A stretch of DNA of 64,000 bases from contig OX459107.1 in assembly GCA_949775045.1 (NCBI GenBank), forward strand, positions 11,497,250-11,561,249, written 5' to 3'. Position numbers and translations under genes: made by a program. Origin of the DNA: Metridium senile (taxonomy: Eukaryota; Cnidaria; Anthozoa; Actiniaria; Metridiidae). The notes under the pieces are model-generated. The model was not told where the DNA came from. It searched no databases and saw only the letters and a program-made list of their open reading frames with translations. Shown piece after piece: positions 45,218-55,870 of this stretch (positions within the stretch are counted from its first letter, which is position 1; the number at the start of each line of letters is the position of its first letter).

Positions 45218-46519
45218 TCATGGCTACATACTTCTACAATGAAGTAAAAACCGAACAACATAGGAAGAGCTGAAAAATCAAAATCCTTCAAACTTTCCCA
45301 GATTATAGCATTTATGGTACTATTACTTCAAAATAAATCCTAGACTCATTGGGTCTTTATTTTTCGAGAACAGGGACAATTTTGATTTTCGGGTTTTTTT
45401 TTTGAACTCAAAACACTACCTCTCTAACGAAATAAATTTGTCCATAAATTCTAAATAAAATGCTATTTTTGTCATAATAAATGTAAGGTATAGGTAGTTT
45501 ACTACATTTTCCTATATTTTGGATTGATTTCACTAAATTCGGAATATTTTACAGATTTTTGTTTATTAATTTACACTTTGGTGCAAATTTTGAGACAGTT
45601 AAAATTGTCTAACTTTACGCTAAAATATCTCCGCTCGTATGGTGATCCTGAACATTTAAATACTTGTAAAAGAAAGACAAACATTCCTTCTTTCGATATG
45701 TAAAATAAAATTTTGGGGCCACTCAAAAACAGTTTTCATAGGGTCGATAATTCATAGGGTCATAATGCCAAAATTTGACGCGTTGCGGTATTGTTTTGTC
45801 ACGCAAACTTCAAGGTCGGCGAAGTAAAAAAATTCTCAGTCCGTAAAAATAAGTTTGTTATTAAAGATATCTTGCATTAGAATGACTTGTGACTTTCATC
45901 AAACTCTGATTGTGCTAAGTGAGAAATTCAACCGTATTTATTCAAACTTTTATTACAAATTACTTGACAGTCGATAAGTACTAACTCAACTTTTCGCAGT
46001 TCGGTCGCTTTGTGCAATACTTCGACATTTGAGCATAAATATGATAACAAACTGTCAATTGAATTTTAACTTACCCTAAACGCAGGATATAATCCATTTT
46101 AAAGCTTTATTTTAGGCAAGCGACCAAGAATTTGGAACTGCATGTTTCGGAAGAGCATTCATCCTCGGGAACCGTCTCAGACTACGAGATTGCGTTACAC
46201 AGGAATCCCTTGCGACAAACTTTATTGTAGTCAATCACGTCATTACTAATAATGGTTATCTGATTTGAGATGCCTGATAAAAGCTATTTATTTTGTTAAT
46301 TTTATGATCAAAGAGGTCTATTAGACCATTTTTATAAGGGCCACTTACAAAAGTATCATAATATCTAAATTGTCAATTTAAGAAAAGGAAAGCTGTCAGA
46401 TTATAGATATTTACCATAACAAAAATGTTAACGATGATTCAATAAATGCTTATTTATAATAGTTCTTTCTTATATTAAATATGACATTGCTAAAATATTA
46501 AACATCTGTTTATGTGTGT
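45218..46519. other. Gene-free AT-rich interval
   Basis: No ORF, splice pattern or strong repeat could be supported. Confidence 0.4.
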
Positions 46520-46855
46520 TTATTAGTGGACAGGACGTGGACGATCGGCGTCGTCAATCGCACAACAGAGAGGAAAGATCACAAATGATCATAAACAGGG
46601 AGAATTGATATTAGCAGCAGATTTTTACATGCAAGGATTGTAGACAACTAAAGGCGATCGCAGTGGAATTGCCTACCTTATAAACTATATGAATATATGC
46701 CAAAATACTTCATTTCAATTCTTTGACGTGTCCAATTTGGTTCTGAAAACATGCAGCAACTTTGTAAGATATTAAACATCGATCAGTAAATGAAAATATT
46801 GGAAAACATATGGTTGATTAGACTGTAATTATGGAGTCTTTGAAATAAAGTTTTC
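46520..46855. repeat. Diverged third copy of the GPCR upstream flank
   Basis: Shares, in order, GGACGTGGACGATCGGCGTCG / CAGGGAGAATT / AGGCGATCGCAGTGGAA / GCAGCAAC / GATTAGACTGTAATTAT with 50,457-50,795 and 58,294-58,625. Those two lie just upstream of the GPCR genes. No GPCR sequence is visible to the left of this copy. Confidence 0.65.
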
Positions 46856-47201
46856 ACTTCGTTTGAAAAGTGATAATAATAATAGCATACAATTTGAAGG
46901 GGGTTAGACCTCCACTCCGCCACAATATTGTCGCCCCAGGTGATGTACTCCGGGGGTTGAATGACGGGGAGGTCCGACGTATTTTTTTTTTTTTTTTTTT
47001 TTTGCGGTTGACAATTTTTGTTTTGGGTATTTTTTTTGGGTCAAGAGACCTACATGCCACGTATTTTTTTTGAGGTTTTAAAAAGAAACCCGTATTTTTT
47101 TGGGTTTTCACATCTCTGGGTTCAATTTTTGTTTCGATCCGTGTATCAGAAAGTTATTCGTAATTCATTTTATAATTATTCGAAGAAACATATTGATAAT
47201 T

Positions 47202-47374
47202 GATAGGTAATATAATGAAATTTGTAACACCGTAAAAAATGTAGACTTAACTTTACTGACGTTTCGAGCTTTAGCCCTTCGTCTTTTACTCCGACGAAGG
47301 GCTAAAGCTCGAAACGTCAGTAAAGTTAAGTCAATATTTTTTACGGTGTTACAAATTTCATTATATTACCTATC
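47202..47374. repeat. 173-bp palindrome (GGGCTAAAGCTCGAAACGTC arms)
   Basis: Arms of about 80 bp run from GATAGGTAATATAATG to a short loop near 47,290 and back. One arm base pair run contains CTGACGTTTCGAGC. The duplication boundary between GPCR units falls in the right arm next to the loop (47,304 against 55,871). Confidence 0.9.
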
Positions 47375-47473
47375 TTTGATATCAAACACCGACGCAACTT
47401 ATACTAGTTTACTCGCTAGTTTCCATTTATATTGATAATTGATTTAATTCAATAAATCAGTTTTGAGGTAGTT

Positions 47474-48158
47474 AAAGCCTGGTTTTCACTAGCGACGCAA
47501 GCGCAAGCACAGACGCAAGCGCAAGCACAAGAGGCCTTATTTCGTAGTGAAAACCGCCCACGCAAGCGCAAGCACAAGCGCAAGCGCAAGGTATCAAAAA
47601 TTTTCCTTTTTTCTTGCGTTTGCGCTTGTGCTTGCGCGTGGCACTAGTGAACACAGGCAGCCCAACTACTCCTTTGGAGGATTTTTTATTTTTCAATAAA
47701 GATTCAATGGAAAAAATGCGCGCGACTATTTTGGTTTCTTCGTTTGGCGCGCGCTTGTAGTCTTTCGGTTTCCTGTGGCACGCTTGTAGATTATGGGGTT
47801 CCTGTGGTCAATCCCGCGGGAGACAAGTATATATTGTCACAATATACAAGGTACCTGACCCTGCTGACCATCCATCCCGCGGGATTGACCACAGGAACCC
47901 CACAATCTACAAGCGCGCCACAGGAAACCCAAAGACTACAAGCGCGCGCCAAACGAAGAAACTAAAATAGTCGCGCGCATTTTTTTCCATTGAATCTTTA
48001 TTGAAAAATAAAAAATCCTCCAAAGGAGTAGTTGGGCTGCCTGTGTAGTGTATAGTTTGTTTGCGCTTGCGCTTATTCACGTCTCGTTTTCACATGCTTG
48101 TGCTTGCGCTTGCGTTTGCGCTTGCGTTGCGTCGCGTCGCTAGTGAAAACCAGGCTTT
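47474..48158. mobile_element. Inverted-repeat element, AAAGCCTGGTTTTCACTAGC ends
   Basis: Subterminal GCAAGCGCAAGCAC arrays point inward on both sides (left 47,500-47,590 and 47,620-47,640, right 48,062-48,130). The flanks read GTTAA at the left and TTAG at the right, which may be a decayed TTAA duplication. Absent at the matching site of unit B (about 56,040). Confidence 0.75.
47652..48045. mobile_element. 394-bp foldback, CACAGGCAGCCC ends, 7-bp TSD
   Basis: The arms run about 170-180 bp, through GGAGGATTTTTTATTTTTC and GCGCGCGACTATTTTGG, and end in an inner dyad with TCAATCCCGCGGGA. TAGTGAA (47645-47651) and TAGTGTA (48046-48052) are a 7-bp duplication with one change. Same terminal class as the CACAGGGAGCCC elements. 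Confidence 0.8.
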
Positions 48159-48318
48159 AGTCTTGTATTTTTGGGGGTTCGAAATTGGCATACCATGTAT
48201 TTTGGGGGGGGGGGTAAAATTTCAGGTTTGAGAATTTTTGGGGGTTTGCAATATGAAGCGCCGTCGAACACCCCCGTCATTTAACCCCCCGAGTACATCG
48301 CCTGGGATTGTCGCGGGA

Positions 48319-49181
48319 ATACTGAATAACCACAGAGAGTTTCCATGGTTTGGGAAAGGAAATAGGGACGACAGACGCTTGAACAAAACTATCCTTTTTA
48401 ACGAAACATGTCATGTCATTTCAAACAATTTAGGTCTATTCCAGCTAACAATATTCTATGTGTCTAGTGGACTAAACTGATATATACCTCCAACTCTCCC
48501 CGCATTACCCTATCCCAAGATTAATTTTCAACCCCCTCCCCTTCTTTCTTTCTTTTTCTACAGAACTTCTATACATTCTTTCTAGTGTTAAGATTTATTC
48601 ACATGGAATTTTCTCTTTTACCATACGACTAAACTAAGTTGTAACAATATGATCGGCACCGCCTTATCACAAGTGTATTTAACAATGTTTCCCCCTCTCA
48701 TCCTCCTTTTTCACCTAAAACTTCCATCTCTGAAAATGAACAAACAATCACAATACAAGTTTATCCATTATTTTATTTTATTTTTATCAATATTTATACT
48801 GCAGGGTATCCAGTTTAGCATAGCTAGTTTAAATAGAGCCCTATTAAAGAGTAGACATAACCAATCGGATTGATGACATCTGACACGTCTGTAAGTAGAT
48901 ATTTTCTATAATGGTTCTTTAATCACCTTCTATACTAATATAACAGTTGACTGAATATATTTTTGTCAATTTTATACAAATATATACATCTATTTAATCG
49001 GCCTTGCAACTTACAAAACAAATAAACTTTTTTCCTACGAAAGTCCGTACGACCGAAAGTACTAAAATTCAAAATAATTCAATTTTTCCCTACGTAATTC
49101 GATAACGATATCAAAAGAAAAAGTATTGTCACTAAACCAAAGTAAGTCCTGTGGACGTTGATTTTGGAATGTTCACGCTAT
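48319..49181. other. 3' flank of GPCR A; no gene seen
   Basis: Conserved between the two units (56,216-57,021), with several small indels such as the absence of about 90 bp of 48,550-48,640 in unit B. No second ORF is supported. Confidence 0.5.
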
Positions 49182-50231
49182 CTACATCTTTGTTGTATTG
49201 CTTGGCTGTACAGAGTTTGTTCTGTTCCTAGTAGTCCTGGAGTTGTTAGTAATGTTTCTTCTACACAGTAATGTTTTTGCTGCATCGTGGAAATCAGACA
49301 GACAGGCAAAGTACACACAAGGGCTGACACTCGAGTTGACGACAGGAAGAAAATATTGTATAATAAAAACTAATGAATTCTTGTCGATGCATTTATCATT
49401 ATAAAGAAAAATACATGATGGAAAGAAATAGACAATAATATTCAACAATGCATTGATGAGTAGTGGAAGGAAACAACAAGAATATAGAAGTAACGAATAC
49501 AAAACCATTCTGACCGCACTACCGATTCGTTTTCTTCGTTGTTTTCTTTGTACTTCAGACAGATTGTCTTCAATGGCTTGTCGATTGGACAGTCTTCGTA
49601 AGGTGAGGATACTCAGTAAAGCTAGTACCAGAAATAACACTGCTGTTCCAATAACTTTGATGGTATACCATAAAAGGTAATATAACCAAAATTCGAAATT
49701 TACATAACATGTACCATCTTTGCTCGAGTGCACGAAAATTCCTAGATTCAAATTCATTGCAGCAGAAATCAACCAGCAGCAAGCAAGCAAACACACACGT
49801 TGTTTTACCGAGTATGGTCGTGATATCTGAACAGCTCGCCTTGTTGTGATTCTGTATCGTTCAATGCTGATGATCAAAAGGGTAACAAGAGATGCTATTT
49901 GAGAAGTGCTACTTAGAAAGTGAATAATCTTACAAGCAAAATTACCAACAATGTCATCATACCATAACGTGTATCCAAAAAAATATATTTGTGCATATAT
50001 TAATATCATAACTGTATAGAGAGTATCTGAGAAGGCCATGTTGATGATTAAGAAATGGAGATTTCTTCTCACGGTGTACTTAGCAGCGAGTACGATGGTA
50101 AATAGGTTGCAACCCACACCAAATCCACCAACAAGTAATAATGCTGCCATTTGAACAGCTCGTTCAACGTCTGTAGGAGGTTTATCATACTTGCAGTAGC
50201 TGTTACCTCGTGTAACATTAGACTGGTTCAT
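49182..50231 (-). CDS. Class A (rhodopsin-like) GPCR, copy A, intronless, 349 aa
   Basis: Seven hydrophobic helices. The N terminus has sequons at Asn2 and Asn5. Conserved features: Asn in helix 1 (Gly-Cys-Asn-Leu), Ala-Phe-Ser-Asp in helix 2, Cys in Phe-Ala-Cys-Lys at the top of helix 3 and Gly-Thr-Cys-Tyr in loop 2 for the disulfide, Glu-Arg-Tyr in place of Asp-Arg-Tyr, a basic third loop (Arg-Lys-Gln-Arg-Arg-Lys-Arg), Cys-Cys-Phe-Leu-Pro in helix 6 and Ser-Val-Ser-Pro-Cys-Val-Tyr as the Asn-Pro-x-x-Tyr equivalent. The Ser/Thr/Asn-rich tail offers phosphorylation sites. The overall type is a peptide- or amine-like orphan receptor of the kind expanded in cnidarians; the ligand cannot be told. 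Confidence 0.93.
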   Translation of the reverse strand: MNQSNVTRGNSYCKYDKPPTDVERAVQMAALLLVGGFGVGCNLFTIVLAAKYTVRRNLHFLIINMAFSDTLYTVMILIYAQIYFFGYTLWYDDIVGNFACKIIHFLSSTSQIASLVTLLIISIERYRITTRRAVQISRPYSVKQRVCLLACCWLISAAMNLNLGIFVHSSKDGTCYVNFEFWLYYLLWYTIKVIGTAVLFLVLALLSILTLRRLSNRQAIEDNLSEVQRKQRRKRIGSAVRMVLYSLLLYSCCFLPLLINALLNIIVYFFPSCIFLYNDKCIDKNSLVFIIQYFLPVVNSSVSPCVYFACLSDFHDAAKTLLCRRNITNNSRTTRNRTNSVQPSNTTKM

Positions 50232-50306
50232 GCTAAAGATTTGTTGCGATGTTGTTATCAGTAGATCCTTCCTTTACGTTGTCTGCTGGTACTGACTTGT
50301 AACTAA

Positions 50307-50318
50307 TATTATATATAC
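50307..50318 (-). promoter_or_regulatory. TATA-like box of GPCR A
   Basis: On the minus strand ATGTATATATAATATT lies about 80 bp before the ATG. The position is conserved in copy B, but the sequence there is TATATATATG. Confidence 0.4.
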
Positions 50319-50329
50319 ATGGGTTCTAG

Positions 50330-51767
50330 CTTTCTTCAATTAGTTTTGGAAATAAAAAAAACATCATTATCTCCAAGCTGTCGGCAATTAATCCAATATT
50401 TGGTTGTCTTGTTGTTTTTATTATGAACTACTCGCCTACAGTATCCCATTGGGCAGGACATTAACGATTGGCGGCGTCAATCGAACAATCGAGAGAAAAG
50501 TGGGTTTACATATGATCGCAAACAGGGAGAATTATTATTTGTAGCAGATATTGTAGATATTTTTTATATGCAAGGTTTGTTAACAACTACTAAGGCGATC
50601 GCAGTGGAAGTGCCTACCTTTTAAACTTTATGAAAACGCTTTTGAAAATGTTAAGTTCTTAAAAGAACCGTCCAATTTTGCGCAAAACTAAATATGCAGC
50701 AACCTTGTAAAATATTAATCAATAATCGAGCAGTAAATTGAAAATCTTGGAAACCATATGGTTGATTAGACTGTAATTATAGAGTCTTTGAATCAGTTAA
50801 ATGTATGTGTTATGATGTATATATCCATCGATTTTGTTGATTTTGATCAGTATTTTTTGCATTTTATACGATGATATTTTGTAGTCAAAACGCAAAGTGC
50901 CCAGAAATGTTATTCATTGGAGTTGAAAGACAACTATTCGTCTTCACTTTGGTATAAATAGTGAATAGAAAATCAGATTACTTGTATGAAAAAATTAATT
51001 ATGAAAAGTACCAAAATTACGGTTTTCACGACCACCTGAAAATGCTCTTAAAATCAAAACAATAAGCTATATCAAAATCAAACGTACTGTTCAAAAGCTG
51101 TAATGTTGGTCTATAAGCCGTGTAAACGTGATTACAAAATATGCCGAAGAAAAGCCGCACGAGATCTACAAACTTTACACATTTTCGAAATTTCAGACGT
51201 CAAAATTAGGCTGAAAATAGGTCAAACTTTGAACGGATGTCGTGACTGCTTTAAAATGAAAGGACCTATTAAATGGGGGGAAAAATAATGAAGTTAAAGG
51301 TTTTAACCTTAAAAGGTTTATTTTTACCGGGATAATAAAAATATCGAAGTCACGGTTAGAATTCCTTTTCCTAATGGTCCGTCATTCCGTTGGTCCGTTT
51401 ATCCGCTTGTCCTTCTCTTTATCGCGTTCGAACTTCGGTCCGTCATGTGGGGGTAGTTAGTTCAAAAAGCATCCCAGAAACAGTGTTGTTAAGTTGTCCA
51501 TGCAAAATAAACGCCAGAAAAATAAAGATACATACATACATAGTTAGCGAAGCGATTGGTGTTATATGTGGGGCGATTTGGGCTGTAAGGAGTAGTTTTC
51601 AGAGAAGCCGATTTGAGCTGTTTATCTACTTCTTTGTTGTTGACGCGAGCTCGAGGTTTAAACTGGTCATTTTCTCAAATATTATACTTTCATCTACATA
51701 TACTCCCGATTTCTAGATAATAGGGATTAGTGATTTCATTTTGCTGTTATGTTTGTTGTTCTGTACA
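50330..51767. other. Upstream flank of GPCR A; no gene seen
   Basis: Matches unit B to the right edge of the window. Contains the insertion point used by the DIRS element in unit B (at about 51,207, GTCAAAATTAGGCTG). A TTCCGTTGGTCCGTTTATCC-type degenerate GGTCCG repeat is at 51,376-51,445. Confidence 0.5.
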
Positions 51768-53471
51768 CAGTCCTGATGGTTATCAAATTTGATAACCCTG
51801 ATTTGTTATGATATTTGAGAAATCAAACAATAGATCAGCCAATCAGAACTCGGTTTTAGTAGGTGGCGTCACATCTAAGTGAACAACAACAAAGAATCGA
51901 GATGGTACTTTGCTTATAAAGGCAGAAGTATTCTTATATTCTTCATGTTAAATGCTATTTATTTCATGATTGAAGTATTCTTACATCAAATCTTTCAAAT
52001 TTCCATTAATACCTATATCGGTCATCTTAAATAACTTTTGTCTAAACTCAAACATAACTCTTCTGTTTTGCATAAAGATCATAAACACTTTTATATTTCT
52101 ATTTGGATCATATATTAATTACATTTTTCTTCATACAAGAGAATAGCTTAAGCCATTGGAAATACCGGGAAAATATGAAAACATTTGACTGCGAGTATTG
52201 CTGAAGGTCAACATAATTTTATAGTACTGTGACCTTTGTAAGATAATCATTTTGTATTCAATTTAAAACATATTCGTGTCCGATTCTTCAAAGGTCTTAG
52301 ACACATGCAAACTGCCAGCTTTCTGAAATAGAAGCAGAAACACTGGCGATTAAAACAGACAAATAGTAAAGGTAATAATAAGAATTTGGAATTTGTACGG
52401 CTTCAAGCCCGTCTAAATTATCAACAATTCTTGACTCTTGTTTACAAAAAAAAACTTTAAATAACGTGCAATACCAAATACCATCTTTTATATAAGCTTA
52501 TATAGCCAACATGAAATGGCCTTCGTCTTAACCGATTTACAAAAGTACAGCCTATTTATCGAGCAATCGAGTAACGTTTCTTGAATGTAAACAGTATGAC
52601 TAGTATTGCCGGATTTCAAACCGTTAGGGCTGGGGCGAATCGCCTTATACTTTGCCAAACAAGATTTTATTTACATAATCAGAGAAACCTTGTCAAGCTT
52701 TACAAAATCCTGAAGTTTGGTGTTGATTGGTTTAATATTGTGTGAAATACAGCAATTCAAAAACTTGAAAATTTATGAAGAAATGTATGGAAAACCAGAC
52801 AAGTTAGTCAAGTTGTCCGGTTTTTGACATTTCCCATACATTTCTTTACAAACGTCAATAGCTGTATCTCATGCAATATTAAACCAATCAACACCAAACT
52901 TCAAGACATTGTAAAGCTAGACAAGGTTTCTCTGATTATGTAAATAAAATCTTGTTTGGCAAAGTATAGGGCAATTCGCACCAGCCCCTAACGGTTTCAA
53001 ATCCGGCAATGGGGTGATGAGCTGGAATAGACATGGCTCATACACAAAATCAAAGCGGCCCAGCGTTCTATAGACCGGCCCATGTTGAAATTTCACACAA
53101 TAATAGAAGAATATCTCCTGAATACCCCTATATTTTTTTCGTGGAACCAAAAAAATCATACGACAAGAAAACAAAACAAGTATTTGGGAAACCGGGGTTT
53201 GAATTGAAGCTTTGAAGTACCAGTGTAGTTAAGAAATTTACTCACCGTTTACCATCATTTCGCTCTAACACTCCGGAAACATGCGGAGACTGTAATTAAG
53301 ATAATTCTCTTCCACGTAGTATAAAATAATCTCGCAAAAACGTTTTGGAAAGACAATAAAAGCTCAAGAAATAAAATCTTACTGCGGAATTAGTGCAACA
53401 CCAGAATGATGACGTCATAATCCTTTTAGCTGCAATGTTGTGGTTATCAAATTTGATAACCGTCAGGACTG
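51768..53471. mobile_element. 1,704-bp element, CAGTCCTGA ends with palindromic subtermini
   Basis: Both ends read CAGTCCTGA, one base (T or C), then GGTTATCAAATTTGATAACC, itself a perfect palindrome of 20 bp. GTACA flanks both ends (51763-51767, 53472-53476), suggesting a 5-bp duplication. No transposase frame is visible. It carries a nested foldback at 52,605-53,010. Confidence 0.75.
52605..53010. mobile_element. Nested foldback (ATTGCCGGATTTCAAACCG ends)
   Basis: The arms of about 190 bp include CAAACAAGATTTTATTTACA and ACCAATCAACACCAAACTTC. The two arms differ by a few substitutions only, so a strong hairpin is possible. Confidence 0.8.
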
Positions 53472-53479
53472 GTACAAGA

Positions 53480-54421
53480 AGAGCTCGTCAATCGCCAGTT
53501 TCTATCGTCGATCTGAAGCCTGCCTGTATGAACAAATTCTTGCCGCTTCTTTAGGAGTCTTAATTAACTCTGTAGAACAGATCAGAATAATATTGGTAAA
53601 CGTAGAGCGATGGAGAAGCAAGAAACGTTCGATTACCGCTGGCTTTGTTTTAAATTTGAATCCTGAAAGATTTCTGCAGGAACGTAGAGAACTGCTCCAT
53701 TTAATAAATGGAGAGTTATTTTATCCATTGCACCAGTGGCCACAGCATCATTTACAGAGTGTTGTTTTGGATTTCTCCACCAACTGCATTTTCCCCCAAA
53801 GCACTTTGCTCATTACTGTCTGTGATAAAATCATGCAACAGGAGCAGACAGTAAAATAATGATAATTTAATATAAAATGTAGTTCAAAAAAATCCACGGT
53901 ACAACGCTGTTCAGAATAAACCACGATCATGCAGTTGTGAAATGGGATCTGTTTGTCAATATAACATGTTCATGTTACAATTTCCGAAGGAGATCATTTT
54001 TGCGGTAATACGGAAATCATTTTTGCTGCAACTTGGGGGTCATTATTGTGTGCGGAAAGGATCAATATTGCGGCGGTGATCATTTTCGCGGCAGTACAAC
54101 CATGTACAACCCTTGTACTGATCTAGAAGAATGGGGCTGGAGCATGAAAGGCAATGGTCAGATTGTTCCTGTGGTGACAACAGAAGTAGTGCATCGGATT
54201 TATATGCGGGAGGCCGGGACCAATAACCATAATCTAGGAAATTGAACTGACTTGAAAATATCCCGGGGAAAATCTCTACACGTGCTTCACGACACTAAAA
54301 CTAAACTAACCTGCATTATTTGGGACATAGAAGAACCACTGAGCACGCGTATCAAATCCTTGCCGTACGTGACCTCCCTCAGTGACTAACTTATACTTAT
54401 ACTTATACATTCTAACTACAA
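53480..54421. other. Interval without a supported gene
   Basis: The 139-codon frame starting inside the TIR at 53,440 has no recognisable domain. A short CATTTTTGCGG/ATCATTTTTGC degenerate repeat occurs at 53,990-54,090. Confidence 0.4.
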
Positions 54422-54921
54422 CACAGGGAACCCGGCTTTGTGTCGCTTTTATATGAAATAAATTATACAATGAAATAAAATCTATTATAATCATGAGAGC
54501 CTTTGGGTTTCCTGTGCTGTAATCAATCCTTAGAGTTTCCGGTAATGGATTAGCGTTATCGACCTGTGTGTGCCGTTGGTAACTTGAGAGCGCATTAGCG
54601 TAACGTATTAGACGTTACTGGTTACGTACAGACAGTGTGTAGCCGTTGGTAACTTGAGAGTACTTTGAAATTCAAACCTAACGTATTAGTGTAACGCACA
54701 CCCATAAACACATTATAGGGCGTGCGTTACTCTAATACGTTACGCTAATGCGCTCTCAAGTTACCAACGGCACACACAGGTCGATAACACTAATCCATTA
54801 CCGGAAACTCTAAGGATTAAATACAGCACAGGAAACCCAAAGGCTCTCATGATTATAATAGATTTTATTTCATTGTATAATTTATTTCATATAAACGCGA
54901 CACAAAGCCGGGCTCCCTGTG
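54422..54921. mobile_element. 500-bp foldback, CACAGGGAACCC/GGGCTCCCTGTG ends, 7-bp TSD
   Basis: Flanked by ACTACAA (54415-54421, 54922-54928). The left arm ends at about 54,510 with GGGTTTCCTGTGCTG, and the right arm begins CAGCACAGGAAACCC, so a second CACAGG-type element (54,518-54,835, with GTTTCCGGTAATGGATTA arms) may be nested in the first. No coding. Confidence 0.8.
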
Positions 54922-54924
54922 ACT

Positions 54925-55870
54925 ACAACTTCTTTCATGTTTATATGTCACGTGGCTGCACAGTACCCCTTGCAGTAGCACTCAAAAATCTGCCGTAGGA
55001 CAAACAATTTCACATGAGTCACAGGAAAATAATTGTTTCTGCAACCTGTCGACCCCGCGTCGTATCACAGCCACTTGTCTCCAAGTGAGTACCGGCCTTG
55101 ATTGTAAAGTGCATTGAGAGTGACGAGGAATGTGCTATCAGTATAAGCAAACATTACATCCTCATTTCTAGGTACGAGTATACTGATCACAGCACTAAAA
55201 GATGCACATGCAGTAATAAGAACACATTGGAGCGTTTTATTGGTTCTGGTTGATGTAAGCTCTGCATGTACCCCAGTCCAGACAGTGGCTGGACAATGAC
55301 AACGATGGGTAAATATAATTTGGAAGTATAGCAACAGGACCCACAAAAGTACAGAAAAAAATACCACTTAAAAAGCGCTATTATAAAATGTTATATAAAA
55401 AAAATGTATTTTAAAGAAAATAATTGCAAATAACACACACCCAGATATGACTATGATACCCTCCTGGACACCATGGGCTGTCCTGTGGTGTAGCCATTAA
55501 TTTGCTTGTTGAATGTGCGCGTGGGAGCTTTAGTGGGATGGATGCTTAGATGTGTTCTCAAGTCTCAAACTTTTTGGATGACTTTTCAAGTAACGCCAAT
55601 CACACAGGTCGATCCGCAAACGATATTCTAGTTGATTTTACACAACTATTAGCAGTGAAAAGGCAAAATAGAGCAACTTCCGGTTTAGAGCCTCGTTTTC
55701 ATGTCGGTACAAAACCTTCCAAGAAAAGAAAGGCGATTTTTAGGATGTTCCCCTGCATAGATTCAATATGATTTTTAATATGTTGTTCTCGATGCTATTT
55801 CAGGTCAGATTGTGAAGAAAAACCTTCTGTTGCAATTAGTGATGGGTCAATCCGTATAATGACTGGACTA
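54925..55870. other. Interval without a supported gene
   Basis: A 100-codon minus-strand frame at 55,065-55,367 has a hydrophobic N-terminal segment but no family motif. It may be chance or a decayed exon. Confidence 0.35.

Larger units (their letters stand above)
46921..48318. mobile_element. Nest of inverted-repeat elements in GPCR unit A
   Basis: The outer arms (TTGTCGCCCCAGGTGATGTAC at about 46,930 against GTACATCGCCTGGGATTGTC near 48,293) enclose a hairpin at 47,202-47,374, an AAAGCCTGG-ended element at 47,474-48,158 and, inside that, a CACAGGCAGCCC element at 47,652-48,045. In GPCR unit B the right arm is present (56,060-56,215) but the two inner elements are missing. Confidence 0.7.
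47304..55870. repeat. Segmental tandem duplication, GPCR unit A
   Basis: The homology to unit B starts at TAAAGCTCGAAACGTCAG (47,304 = 55,871) and continues past the GPCR gene to at least 51,416 (= 64,000 after removing the DIRS element). The simplest reading is a direct tandem duplication of 8,567 bp, so 51,417-55,870 should be repeated just beyond the window. Confidence 0.8.

Noticed and set aside
53440..53859. 139-codon plus-strand ORF
   Set aside because: Begins inside a transposon terminus, has no recognised domain and no paralogue here; not enough support to call a gene.
55065..55367. 100-codon minus-strand ORF with a hydrophobic start
   Set aside because: Signal-anchor-like start only; no motif, no conserved copy seen in the window.
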